Source: Lysobacteraceae bacterium
GTDB lineage: Bacteria > Pseudomonadota > Gammaproteobacteria > Xanthomonadales > Xanthomonadaceae
Assembly (NCBI GenBank): GCA_027483045.1
Contig: JAIXVL010000103.1
Location: 1-46,961, forward strand
Length of the DNA stretch: 46,961 nucleotides
Reading direction: 5' to 3'
Below, piece after piece: positions 8,848 through 15,683 of the stretch. The notes beneath the pieces were generated by a model. It worked only from the letters and a program-made list of their open reading frames with translations, was not told the origin of the DNA and did no database searches. Every line of letters starts with the position of its first letter. Position 1 is the stretch's first letter. Position numbers and translations under genes: made by a program.

Positions 8848-10071
8848 TCAGCGCAGGTTGATGATCGTCTGCTGGATCTGATCGTTGGTTTGAATCATCT
8901 GTGCGTTGGCTTGGAAGTTGCGCTGCGCGACGATCATGTTCACCAGCTGCTCGGTCAGTTCGACGTTGGAGCTTTCAAGCGCACCCGACTGGATCAGACC
9001 AAAGTCAGAAGTACCCGCAGCGCCGCGACGCACATCGCCCGATTCGAAGGTTTGCGACCAGGCGTTGTCGCCAAGGTTCTGCAGGCCTTGCGAGTTGGGG
9101 AACGTGCTCATCGCAATCTGGCCCAAGGGGTCGGCCACGCCGTTTGTGTAGCGGGCAAACACCACGCCCTCTTGCGACACTTCAATGCCCACCAGGCGCC
9201 CAGTGGTGTAGCCGTTCTGGCGCAAGTCGTTAATCGCGAATCGCTCGCCGTACTGCGTTGACGAGCCCACGTTCAGAGTAAGGGTTAGCGCAGCAGCGCC
9301 CGTGGTCGGGGTGTAAGCCGGCAGGGTCAGAAGGCCGGTGGCCGGAGCCGTCAATGCGCCTTGGTTGTCGTACTGCAGCGTTTGCGCGGCGCCGACGGCG
9401 GTGCCATCGATGTAGTTGTGCAACGCCCATTGATTGGCGGTCGCCGTCTTCACGTAGTAGAGCGTGTGCACATGGGCGACACCCAAGGAGTCGTAAACCG
9501 TGACGGAAGTGCTGTGGTTGAACGTGTTGGTGTCGTTCGGGTCGAAGGGCGCAGCCGCCGGAACCGCACCGTTTGCAGGCAGGTTCGATCCAACGATGAC
9601 ATCGGTAGTCGCCAAAGGCGCGTTGTCGGTGGTGATGAGCTGCAGATCCTGCAGGCGACCCGTTTCAAAACTGGTTGAGCTTCCCGCCACCGGCGGGAAC
9701 ACCTGTAGGCGTGCGCCAGTCGGGTTCACCACGTAACCGTCGCGGTCCAACTGAAAGTTGCCGGCGCGCGAGTAAACGCTCGTGCCGTTGTTGTTCAAGG
9801 TAAAGAAGCCGCCACCAGAAATGGCCACGTCAAGATTTCGGCTGGTGAACTCCACGCTGCCTTGAGTGAACTGCTGGGTGATGCCGGTGACGCGCACGCC
9901 GGAACCGGTCGTGTTGCGCGCGGTGCCGAAAATCGAGGCTGCGTAAAGATCGCCGAACTCGGCGCGACCTTCTTTGAAGCCCGAGGTCGAGACGTTGGCG
10001 ATGTTGTTGGATGTCACTGAGAGGTTGGTCGTTGCGGCAGCGATGCCGGAGAGCGCGGTGCGGAAAGTCAT
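8848..10071 (-). CDS. flgE: Flagellar hook protein FlgE
   Basis: FlgE is the subunit of the flagellar hook, the universal joint outside the cell. The 407-residue protein begins MTFRTALSGIAAATTNLSVT, continues NNIANVSTSGFKEGRAEFGD, and ends with NVELTEQLVNMIVAQRNFQA and NAQMIQTNDQIQQTIINLR. The length and the internal hook domains (SVTVYDSLGVAHVHTLYYVK) fit FlgE rather than FlgF or FlgG. It follows flgD after 38 bases. Confidence 0.97.
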   Translation of the reverse strand: MTFRTALSGIAAATTNLSVTSNNIANVSTSGFKEGRAEFGDLYAASIFGTARNTTGSGVRVTGITQQFTQGSVEFTSRNLDVAISGGGFFTLNNNGTSVYSRAGNFQLDRDGYVVNPTGARLQVFPPVAGSSTSFETGRLQDLQLITTDNAPLATTDVIVGSNLPANGAVPAAAPFDPNDTNTFNHSTSVTVYDSLGVAHVHTLYYVKTATANQWALHNYIDGTAVGAAQTLQYDNQGALTAPATGLLTLPAYTPTTGAAALTLTLNVGSSTQYGERFAINDLRQNGYTTGRLVGIEVSQEGVVFARYTNGVADPLGQIAMSTFPNSQGLQNLGDNAWSQTFESGDVRRGAAGTSDFGLIQSGALESSNVELTEQLVNMIVAQRNFQANAQMIQTNDQIQQTIINLR

Positions 10072-10109
10072 GACGAGGCTCCTGCGAAATGGGGTAGCGC
10101 GTTAGCAAA

Positions 10110-10793
10110 TCAGCCGAGGCGGCGAATGGCGGACAAAGGCGCCGTGCCCAGTCCTCGAAGGTTGAGCATCAAGCCCTGAGGATCGAGGGTGACGCTCTCG
10201 ATCGGAGCCATGGCCCCAGTGCCCACGGCCTGGGCATTTCGGCCCTCACCAAACACCGCACGCATGCGATAGGTATCGGCTGGCATGGCTTGGCCCTGCT
10301 CGTTCACACCATCCCAGCGGAAGGCCACATCGCCTGCGCCTTGGGCTTGCACTTGCAAGCGGCGTACCAAGGCACCGTTGGCGGTGGTGATCTCGATGGT
10401 CACTAGGCCGGAAGACGGGGCGGCGGCAACACCTTCTGCAGTGAAGGCGCCAGGCACATTCGGGTCGGCAGCCAGGGCCAAGCGATTGGTTTCAATCAAG
10501 GCGTTGCGTCCAATCAAGGACGCGCCGCGCAGCGCCTGATCGCTATTCATGGCCTCTGCCATGCCATCCAGCGAACCGCGCAGATCGCCCACACCCTGCG
10601 CGGTCGACATTTGCGCCATCTGGCTCACGAATTCGGCATTCGAGAGAGGCTTGAGCGGGTCTTGGTTCTTCAACTGCTCGGTCATCAAGCGCAGAAAATC
10701 GGCCTGCGAAAGATCCGATTTGCCCATGCGACTCTGCGCGCTGGTGTTGCTGGTGAGCCCAATGCCATTGGCAATGGAGAGATCGAAAGACAT
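10110..10793 (-). CDS. flgD: Flagellar hook-capping scaffold protein FlgD
   Basis: FlgD caps the hook while FlgE subunits polymerise and is then discarded. The 227-residue protein has the conserved N-terminal motif LSQADFLRLMTEQLKNQDPL followed by KPLSNAEFVSQMAQMSTAQG (residues about 27-66), and a C-terminal beta domain with GDVAFRWDGVNEQGQAMPAD typical of the FlgD Ig-like/FlgD_ig region. It lies 20 bases after flgC and 38 bases before flgE on the same strand. Confidence 0.96.
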   Translation of the reverse strand: MSFDLSIANGIGLTSNTSAQSRMGKSDLSQADFLRLMTEQLKNQDPLKPLSNAEFVSQMAQMSTAQGVGDLRGSLDGMAEAMNSDQALRGASLIGRNALIETNRLALAADPNVPGAFTAEGVAAAPSSGLVTIEITTANGALVRRLQVQAQGAGDVAFRWDGVNEQGQAMPADTYRMRAVFGEGRNAQAVGTGAMAPIESVTLDPQGLMLNLRGLGTAPLSAIRRLG

Positions 10794-10813
10794 GGCGAAC
10801 TCCTACGGCGCGA

Positions 10814-11221
10814 TCAGCGACCGATCATCAAAGTGGCAAGCGCAAGCTCGCGGGCGGAATTGAGCACTTCAACGTTGGCTTGGTAGCCACGCGAAGCTGA
10901 AATGAGGTTCACCATCTGCGCCACCGGATCAACGTCGGGGGCATAGACATAGCCTTCGGCATCGGCCATCGGATGGCCCGGCTCGTAGCGTTTGATTGCT
11001 GCTTTATCGACCGGGTCAACGCCCTTCACTTGCACCGTCGTCAGGCCCACCTGGCCGCGCAGCACCTGGCTTTCGAACGTCGGCTCAATGGGCTTGTAGG
11101 CCGTCTCGGGCGTGCTGCCCACGCTGTCGGCGTTCGCCAGGTTCGAGGCAATCGTGTTCAGTCGTACCGACTGCGCGGAGAGCGCCGAGCCGGCCACATC
11201 AAAAATGGGAAGGTTGCTCAT
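10814..11221 (-). CDS. flgC: Flagellar proximal rod protein FlgC
   Basis: FlgC is a proximal-rod subunit. The start is the ATG at 11221 (MSNLPIFDVAGSALSAQSV), giving 135 residues, normal for FlgC. The reading frame is open further upstream but that part runs through flgB and has no rod-protein similarity. Motifs are LNTIASNLANADSV near the N-terminus, YVYAPDVDPVAQMVNLISAS in the middle, and SRGYQANVEVLNSARELALA near the C-terminus. It lies 11 bases after the flgB stop codon. Confidence 0.96.
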   Translation of the reverse strand: MSNLPIFDVAGSALSAQSVRLNTIASNLANADSVGSTPETAYKPIEPTFESQVLRGQVGLTTVQVKGVDPVDKAAIKRYEPGHPMADAEGYVYAPDVDPVAQMVNLISASRGYQANVEVLNSARELALATLMIGR

Positions 11222-11232
11222 GGCGTTTCCCC

Positions 11233-11646
11233 TTACTGCCCGGTGATCGCGGTCATGAGGCCGCGAACCCGTGATTCGAAGAAGGTGAGCGAGGCGCGGT
11301 ACTCCAGCACCGCGCGACCAAAGGCCGCGTTTTCGGTTTCGCTGTTGACCGTGTTGCCGTCCAAGCTGGGCTGCAGGCCCGGCCGGGTGGTGACATAGCT
11401 GCGGTAGTCGGGCGCGCTGCCCAGCGACTGCGAGAGAATGGATTCGCCGCCCGCAGCGGAACGCGTGCTCACGCGGCGCGATTGGTCTTCTGCACCCGCC
11501 AAGGCGCGCTGGAAGTCGAAGTCCTGCGCCTGAAAACCAGGCGTGTCGGCGTTCGCGAGGTTCGAGGACAACACTTTGAGGCGCTGCTCCCGCAGAGGCA
11601 GGGACAGGGCAGAAAGTCCAAATGGGTTGTCGAAGGGCGAGGCCAT
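11233..11646 (-). CDS. flgB: Flagellar proximal rod protein FlgB
   Basis: FlgB is the first rod subunit, next to the MS ring and export gate. The 137-residue protein carries LREQRLKVLSSNLANADTPG and FQAQDFDF near the N-terminus and the C-terminal pattern AVLEYRASLTFFESRVRGLM. It is the first gene of the flgBCDEFGH unit. A very good sigma-54 type promoter lies 34 to 50 bases upstream (11680-11696) and a GGAG ribosome site lies about 8 bases before the ATG at 11646. Confidence 0.96.
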   Translation of the reverse strand: MASPFDNPFGLSALSLPLREQRLKVLSSNLANADTPGFQAQDFDFQRALAGAEDQSRRVSTRSAAGGESILSQSLGSAPDYRSYVTTRPGLQPSLDGNTVNSETENAAFGRAVLEYRASLTFFESRVRGLMTAITGQ

Positions 11647-11679
11647 AAGGCGCTCCGGCGGTCGGTTGCCCGGAGCAGG

Positions 11680-11696
11680 TGCAAGCGGCGTGCCAA
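11680..11696 (-). promoter_or_regulatory. Sigma-54 type promoter of the flgBCDEFGH unit
   Basis: On the minus strand TTGGCACG (11696-11689), CCGC, then TTGCA (11684-11680) match the -24/-12 consensus exactly. The element lies 34 bases before the flgB start and after the cheV stop, so it drives flgB and not cheV. In polar flagellar systems such promoters are normally activated by FleQ/FlrC-type regulators; no such gene is in the window. Confidence 0.88.
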
Positions 11697-11743
11697 AGCC
11701 GTTGCAGAGCGGGGCGGCGGCTCACGCCGGCGCCCGAAAAGCC

Positions 11744-12679
11744 TTAAGCCATCGCTTTTTGCACCGATTCCACGCGGGCGAGGACTTTCTCGGCCAGCTC
11801 ATTGGCCGAGTACTTCGCCACAAAGGCATTGGCCCCCACGCGCTCCACCATGGCGTTGTTGAACACGCCGGACAGCGAGGTGTGCAGCAGCACGAACAGG
11901 CTGGCCAAGTTGGGGTCGCGGCGGATTTCCGTCGTGAGCGTGTAGCCGTCCATCGAGGGCATCTCAATGTCGGAGATCACCATCGCGTAATGCCGGCCCA
12001 CATCGATGCCCTCAGCCGCCAATTGCTTCAGGTGCTCGATGGCCTGACGGCCGTCGGAAAGCAGGGTCGACGAAACGCCCAATTGGTCGAGCACGCCGCG
12101 GATCTGATTGCGGGCCACGCGCGAGTCATCGGCCACCAGAATGCGCACCGGCTCGCCATCGGCACCGGTTTTCAGGCGCTGTTCGATGGACTGCAGCATC
12201 TTGGCGCCGGTGGCATCGGCCAGCACCGATTCCAGATCGATCACTTGAATCAGCTCGCCCGCATAGCGCGTCACGGCGGTCAGGTAGCTATCGTCCACGC
12301 CCAATTCCGGCGGCGGGCGAATGTCTTCCACCGCAATGTTCACGATGCGGTCCACTTCCGCCACCAAGAAGCCTTGGACCGAGCGGTTGAACTCGGTCAC
12401 CACCAAGTACGGCGGGTCCAGATGGCGCTCTGGGTAGCGCACCGCGGTGCCCAAATCGAGGATAGGCACCGAGCGGCCGCGGATATCGGCCGCACCGACA
12501 AAGCCGGGCGGCAGGCGCGGAATCGGAAAGAGTGGCGGCCGACGCAGCACTTCCTGCACCTTGAACACGTTCACGCCAAAAAGCTGACGTCCGCCCAAGC
12601 GAAACAGCAAGAGGGCCAGCCGGTTGTGGCCGGCCAAGCGGGTGCGCTGGTCAATGCGGTTGAGCAGATCACGCGACAT
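11744..12679 (-). CDS. cheV: Chemotaxis coupling protein CheV (CheW-REC)
   Basis: CheV couples receptors to CheA and has a receiver domain that tunes adaptation. From the ATG at 12679 (MSRDLLNRIDQRTRLAGHNR) the protein has 311 residues. The CheW-like domain spans about 20-160 (FRLGGRQLFGVNVFKVQEVL, RGRSVPILDL). The REC domain spans about 180-305 with ILVADDSRVARNQIRGVL, the phospho-acceptor Asp in VISDIEMPSMDG, Thr in LLHTSLSG and Lys in FVAKYSANE. A GTG at 12703 is a possible earlier start, adding 8 residues. It lies upstream of flgB on the same strand, a common arrangement; I see no clear promoter of its own. Confidence 0.94.
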   Translation of the reverse strand: MSRDLLNRIDQRTRLAGHNRLALLLFRLGGRQLFGVNVFKVQEVLRRPPLFPIPRLPPGFVGAADIRGRSVPILDLGTAVRYPERHLDPPYLVVTEFNRSVQGFLVAEVDRIVNIAVEDIRPPPELGVDDSYLTAVTRYAGELIQVIDLESVLADATGAKMLQSIEQRLKTGADGEPVRILVADDSRVARNQIRGVLDQLGVSSTLLSDGRQAIEHLKQLAAEGIDVGRHYAMVISDIEMPSMDGYTLTTEIRRDPNLASLFVLLHTSLSGVFNNAMVERVGANAFVAKYSANELAEKVLARVESVQKAMA

Positions 12680-12752
12680 TCTGATCGGGGCGCTTTCGGT
12701 CACAGAGGACAGTCCCTGTCGTTGTCGGCCCGGCTCGCGGCTTCTTGAGTCG

Positions 12753-12774
12753 GTGCCGCGGCACGCGGCTTGCA
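12753..12774 (+). promoter_or_regulatory. Sigma-54 type promoter of flgA, overlapping a palindrome
   Basis: On the plus strand GGCACG (12760-12765), CGGC, then TTGCA (12770-12774) give the -24/-12 pattern with invariant GG and GC in the right spacing. The flgA start codon follows 37 bases later. The perfect 12-base palindrome GTGCCGCGGCAC (12753-12764) overlaps the -24 element; whether it has a role is unknown. Confidence 0.72.
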
Positions 12775-12811
12775 CAGGTTGCCACGAGAACCTTGCTGCA
12801 CGGAGTGACCC

Positions 12812-13561
12812 ATGTCCCGCACCGACGCGCCAACGCCCCTGCCCGCCCCGGCGCCCATGCCGCCGAGGCTGCTTCCTTTGCTGCGCTTCCCGCGGCCACG
12901 GGTGAAGCGTCCGCTGCACGTAGCGCTGACGATCGCGCTCTTGGCGGCCGGTAGCAGCGCCGCACAGGACGGGAGCTTCCAAACGGTCGACTCCATTCGC
13001 CAGGCCGCCGAGCAGGCCTTGGCCAGCCCAGATGCCGAAGTGCAAGCCAGTCTGGACCCGGCTTTGCGCATGCCGCCCTGCGCTTACCCGCTTCAAGCGC
13101 AGGCCATTTCGGCCGTTAATGTCGAAGTGCAGTGCCCGCAGGGCTGGCGTTTGTTCGTGCCGGTTCGCGTGCAGCGGGTTCAGTCGGTGCTGGTGCTGAC
13201 CCAAGCGGTCGCGCCTGGGCAGGCCATCCCCGCCTCGGCCTTGGCGGTGGAACGCCGCGACGCCGGCCGCATGGCGGGCGTTCCGCTCACTGAGCTGGCG
13301 CAGGCCGAGGGCCAAACCCTTCGCCGTGGCGGCCGGGTGGGCCAAGTCATCACCCAAGCGGACCTCGTGGCCGCGATGGTGTTGAAGCGCGGCGAGCCGG
13401 TCACCTTGGTGGCAGGAAACGCTGGCTTTGAAGTACGCATGGCGGGCCGGGCTTTGGCCGATGCCGCCCAGGGACAGGTGGTTCGGGTCGAGAACCTGAG
13501 CTCTCGCCGCGTGCTTCAGGGTGTGGTGGCCGCCCCCGGCGAAGTCCGGGTAGGCCGTTGA
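12812..13561 (+). CDS. flgA: Flagellar basal-body P-ring formation chaperone FlgA
   Basis: FlgA is a periplasmic chaperone needed for FlgI to form the P ring. The 249-residue product begins with an unusually long Pro/Arg-rich stretch (about 30 residues) before the hydrophobic signal segment (HVALTIALLAAGSSAAQ). Start 12812 is chosen because GGAG lies 6 bases upstream; an in-frame ATG at 12857 is possible. The mature part contains the SAF region with VTQAVAPGQAIPASALAVER-like sequence (residues about 125-150), and the family pattern GQVVRVENLSSRRVLQGVV near the C-terminus. It is divergent from cheV and leads the flgA-flgM-flgN group. Confidence 0.92.
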   Translation: MSRTDAPTPLPAPAPMPPRLLPLLRFPRPRVKRPLHVALTIALLAAGSSAAQDGSFQTVDSIRQAAEQALASPDAEVQASLDPALRMPPCAYPLQAQAISAVNVEVQCPQGWRLFVPVRVQRVQSVLVLTQAVAPGQAIPASALAVERRDAGRMAGVPLTELAQAEGQTLRRGGRVGQVITQADLVAAMVLKRGEPVTLVAGNAGFEVRMAGRALADAAQGQVVRVENLSSRRVLQGVVAAPGEVRVGR

Positions 13562-13604
13562 GATGGTGGAGTCAGTTGTGACGCCAGCCTCAAATTCGGG
13601 CACT

Positions 13605-13635
13605 CTGCCCCTTAGCGAAAAAATTTCTGGGGCAG
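13605..13635. repeat. Inverted repeat between flgA and flgM
   Basis: CTGCCCC (13605-13611) and GGGGCAG (13629-13635) are perfect inverted copies with a 17-base loop that contains a run of six A. It lies just before the flgM promoter. It could be a weak terminator for flgA, but there is no T run after the second arm on the plus strand. Confidence 0.35.
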
Positions 13636-13639
13636 GCCC

Positions 13640-13666
13640 TAAAGTCTGCTCAGGCGCGGCCGTTAC
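13640..13666 (+). promoter_or_regulatory. Sigma-28 (FliA) type promoter of flgM
   Basis: TAAAGTCT (13640-13647), an 11-base spacer, then GCCGTTAC (13659-13666) match TAAAGTTT-N11-GCCGATAA. The -10 element and following ACTGGT are shared with the flagellin promoter at 143-169. It lies 39 bases before the flgM start, consistent with flgM being controlled by the sigma factor it inhibits. Confidence 0.82.
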
Positions 13667-13705
13667 TGGTCGTGAGGAACCGAAATCGTTCCGGAGGACA
13701 CGCCC

Positions 13706-14029
13706 ATGACCAACAAAATTGACGGTGGTTCAGCACCAGTCGCACGTCCGGCCCCCGCGCCGGCAGCGTCTGCGGCCGTCGAACGGTCGGGCGCCCCGCG
13801 CGCGCAAGTCATCGCCGAAGTTCAGGCGCCCTCGTCCGACAATGTTCGCCTGACCGGCGAAGCCGAAGCCCTGCGCGTCGTGCAAAAACAAACAAAGGCT
13901 GGTCCGCCGCCGATGGATCTGGCGAAGATCGAGTCCTTGCGTGCGGCTTTGTCGGCCGGCACGTACCGCATTGATCCGATGGAAATTGCGGCACGACTTG
14001 ACGCGCTTGAGCGTCAACTCAGCATTTGA
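13706..14029 (+). CDS. flgM: Anti-sigma-28 factor FlgM
   Basis: FlgM binds FliA (sigma-28) and is exported once the hook is complete, which releases late gene expression. The 107-residue protein has a disordered, Pro/Ala-rich N-terminal half typical of the family, and the conserved C-terminal sigma-binding half: DNVRLTGEAEALR at about 48-60, then LAKIESLRAALSAGTYRIDP and IAARLDALE to the end. GGAGG lies about 8 bases before the ATG. It has a sigma-28 promoter of its own and is followed by flgN after 11 bases. Confidence 0.93.
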   Translation: MTNKIDGGSAPVARPAPAPAASAAVERSGAPRAQVIAEVQAPSSDNVRLTGEAEALRVVQKQTKAGPPPMDLAKIESLRAALSAGTYRIDPMEIAARLDALERQLSI

Positions 14030-14040
14030 AGGACGCCGCA

Positions 14041-14370
14041 ATGAGCAGCCCCGCGCTTGATGCCTTGGAAGCCGCACTGAAAGCCGAGCGCGATGCGCTG
14101 AACGGCCAGGATGTGGAAGCCTTGCTGCGTTCGACGGAAGCAAAAATGCAGGCTTTGCGCGTGGCCGAAGCCAGCGTGATGCCGGCCGACGCATCGGAGC
14201 GCGTGAGCGCCTTGGCCGTCTACAACCGCGAGAACGGCCTTCTGCTCGCGCGTCGTCGCCGTGCGGTGGCCTTCGCCCTGCGGCAATTGGGCCGCACCGA
14301 GAGCGTCGGTTACGACACCCGCGGCAATCGGGCCCACAACGCCTACACGCGGTCTATCGCCGTCGCCTAA
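14041..14370 (+). CDS. flgN: Flagellar export chaperone FlgN
   Basis: FlgN is a cytoplasmic chaperone for the junction proteins FlgK and FlgL. The 109-residue protein is small, helical and charged, with LEAALKAERDALNGQDVEAL near the start and ENGLLLARRRRAVAFALRQL near the end; sequence conservation is low in this family. The call rests on size, helical content and its position directly after flgM. The ATG at 14041 has AAGGA 5 bases upstream; a TTG at 14026 in frame is rejected because it overlaps the flgM stop. Confidence 0.85.
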   Translation: MSSPALDALEAALKAERDALNGQDVEALLRSTEAKMQALRVAEASVMPADASERVSALAVYNRENGLLLARRRRAVAFALRQLGRTESVGYDTRGNRAHNAYTRSIAVA

Positions 14371-14410
14371 GGGTCGGTAGCCTGAGCATCGTCGCTTTGA
14401 CGGTGCACGC

Positions 14411-15673
14411 ATGCCCGAACCTTCCAACGGCCGCTTCTGGCTGCCGAGCCCGCCCAGTAATCCCGAGCTTGTCGCCTTCCTCGAAATGATCGAGGAAGCT
14501 GTGCTCTTGGTCGATCCTGAGCGCGACATTCACTATGCGAACCCAGCGGCCGGCGAACTCGCGCACCGCTTCGCCACCGATCCGGACGACCCCGACAACC
14601 CCATGCCCTTGTTGGCCTTGGTGCCCGACGAGGTGTTCAGCCTCGCTGCGGACGAGCGTTGGGCCGGCGAAGCGCGCGATGCGGATACGGCCCTTGTGCT
14701 GGCCGTGCGCCGCTACCCTTGGATCATCGACGGCGTCGCGGGCCATTTGCTGCTGCTCCGCGATGTCACCGAATCACGCCATCGCCAAGACGAACTGCGC
14801 CGCCGCCACACTGAATTGCAGCAAACCTATGCCCGCCTAGCGGGCGCGCAAGAGCAGCTTCTGCAGTCGGAAAAAATGGCCTCGATTGGTCAGCTCGCGG
14901 CCGGCATTGCGCACGAAATCAACAACCCGATCGGCTACGTGCACTCCAACCTGGTGAGCCTGCGCGACTACACCAGCGGATTGCTCGAGCTCATCGGTGC
15001 GTATGAGCACGCCCTCGCGCCGAAGCTCGACGAAGCAACGCTTGCCACCATCGCTGGAGTGCGTGCGCGCATCGATTTCGATTTTGTATCGACCGATTTG
15101 CCCGAGCTCATCAATGAGTCACGCGAAGGCTTAGAGCGCGTTCGGCGAATCGTGCAGGATCTGAAGGATTTCTCGCATGCCGGCCGCGACGCCGGATGGC
15201 GCCGCGTGGACATTCACAAGGGTTTGGAATCCACGCTCAACATCGTCTGGAATGATCTCAAGTACCGAGCGCGCGTGGAGCGCCATTTGAGTGCGCTGCC
15301 GCTCGTGGAATGCCACCCCAGCGAGATCAATCAGGTCTTTATGAATCTGCTGCTCAACGCCAGTCATGCCATCGGCGAGCGCGGCACCATCGTGCTGGCC
15401 AGCGGCCACGATGAAGCGCAAGACGAGGTTTGGATCAGCATTCGCGACTCAGGGCCAGGCATCGCTGCAGAAGTCTTGCCGCGAATCTTCGACCCGTTTT
15501 TCACTACCAAACCAGTGGGCACTGGCACGGGTTTGGGCCTCTCCATCAGCTACGGCATCGTCAAGAAACACGGCGGCCGTATTGATGTGTCGAACGGCGC
15601 GGAAGGCGGTGCTGTGTTTACCGTGGTGTTGCCGGTGCACCAGCCCGTGCGCGTGGGTAGCGACAACACCTGA
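14411..15673 (+). CDS. Soluble PAS-domain sensor histidine kinase
   Basis: A 420-residue cytoplasmic histidine kinase with no membrane segment. A PAS-like domain (about 20-120, with EAVLLVDPERDIHYANPAAG) is followed by a short coiled coil (121-155) and the dimerisation domain with the H-box AAGIAHEINNPIGYVHSNL, phospho-acceptor His168. The ATPase domain shows the N box (NQVFMNLLLNASHAIGERG), G1 (RDSGPGIAAE), F box and G2 (GTGTGLGLSISYGI). It follows flgN after 40 bases and converges with the response regulator gene at 15684, 10 bases away. No partner can be proved. The neighbouring REC protein is the simplest candidate. Its input signal is not visible. Confidence 0.9.
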   Translation: MPEPSNGRFWLPSPPSNPELVAFLEMIEEAVLLVDPERDIHYANPAAGELAHRFATDPDDPDNPMPLLALVPDEVFSLAADERWAGEARDADTALVLAVRRYPWIIDGVAGHLLLLRDVTESRHRQDELRRRHTELQQTYARLAGAQEQLLQSEKMASIGQLAAGIAHEINNPIGYVHSNLVSLRDYTSGLLELIGAYEHALAPKLDEATLATIAGVRARIDFDFVSTDLPELINESREGLERVRRIVQDLKDFSHAGRDAGWRRVDIHKGLESTLNIVWNDLKYRARVERHLSALPLVECHPSEINQVFMNLLLNASHAIGERGTIVLASGHDEAQDEVWISIRDSGPGIAAEVLPRIFDPFFTTKPVGTGTGLGLSISYGIVKKHGGRIDVSNGAEGGAVFTVVLPVHQPVRVGSDNT

Positions 15674-15683
15674 GGAACGCGGT

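Noticed and set aside
7535-8881. Long open frame on the plus strand opposite flgG and flgF (448 codons)
   Set aside because: It is a frame opposite clear flagellar genes, with a His/Gly/Arg-rich product typical of antisense frames in GC-rich DNA.
11543-12748. Plus-strand frame opposite flgB and cheV
   Set aside because: It is rich in His, Arg and Gln and lies antisense to cheV, which has clear CheW and REC motifs.
12680-13603. N-terminal extension of the cheV frame up to 13603
   Set aside because: It runs antisense through flgA, and the product there has no CheW similarity. The cheV start is placed at 12679.
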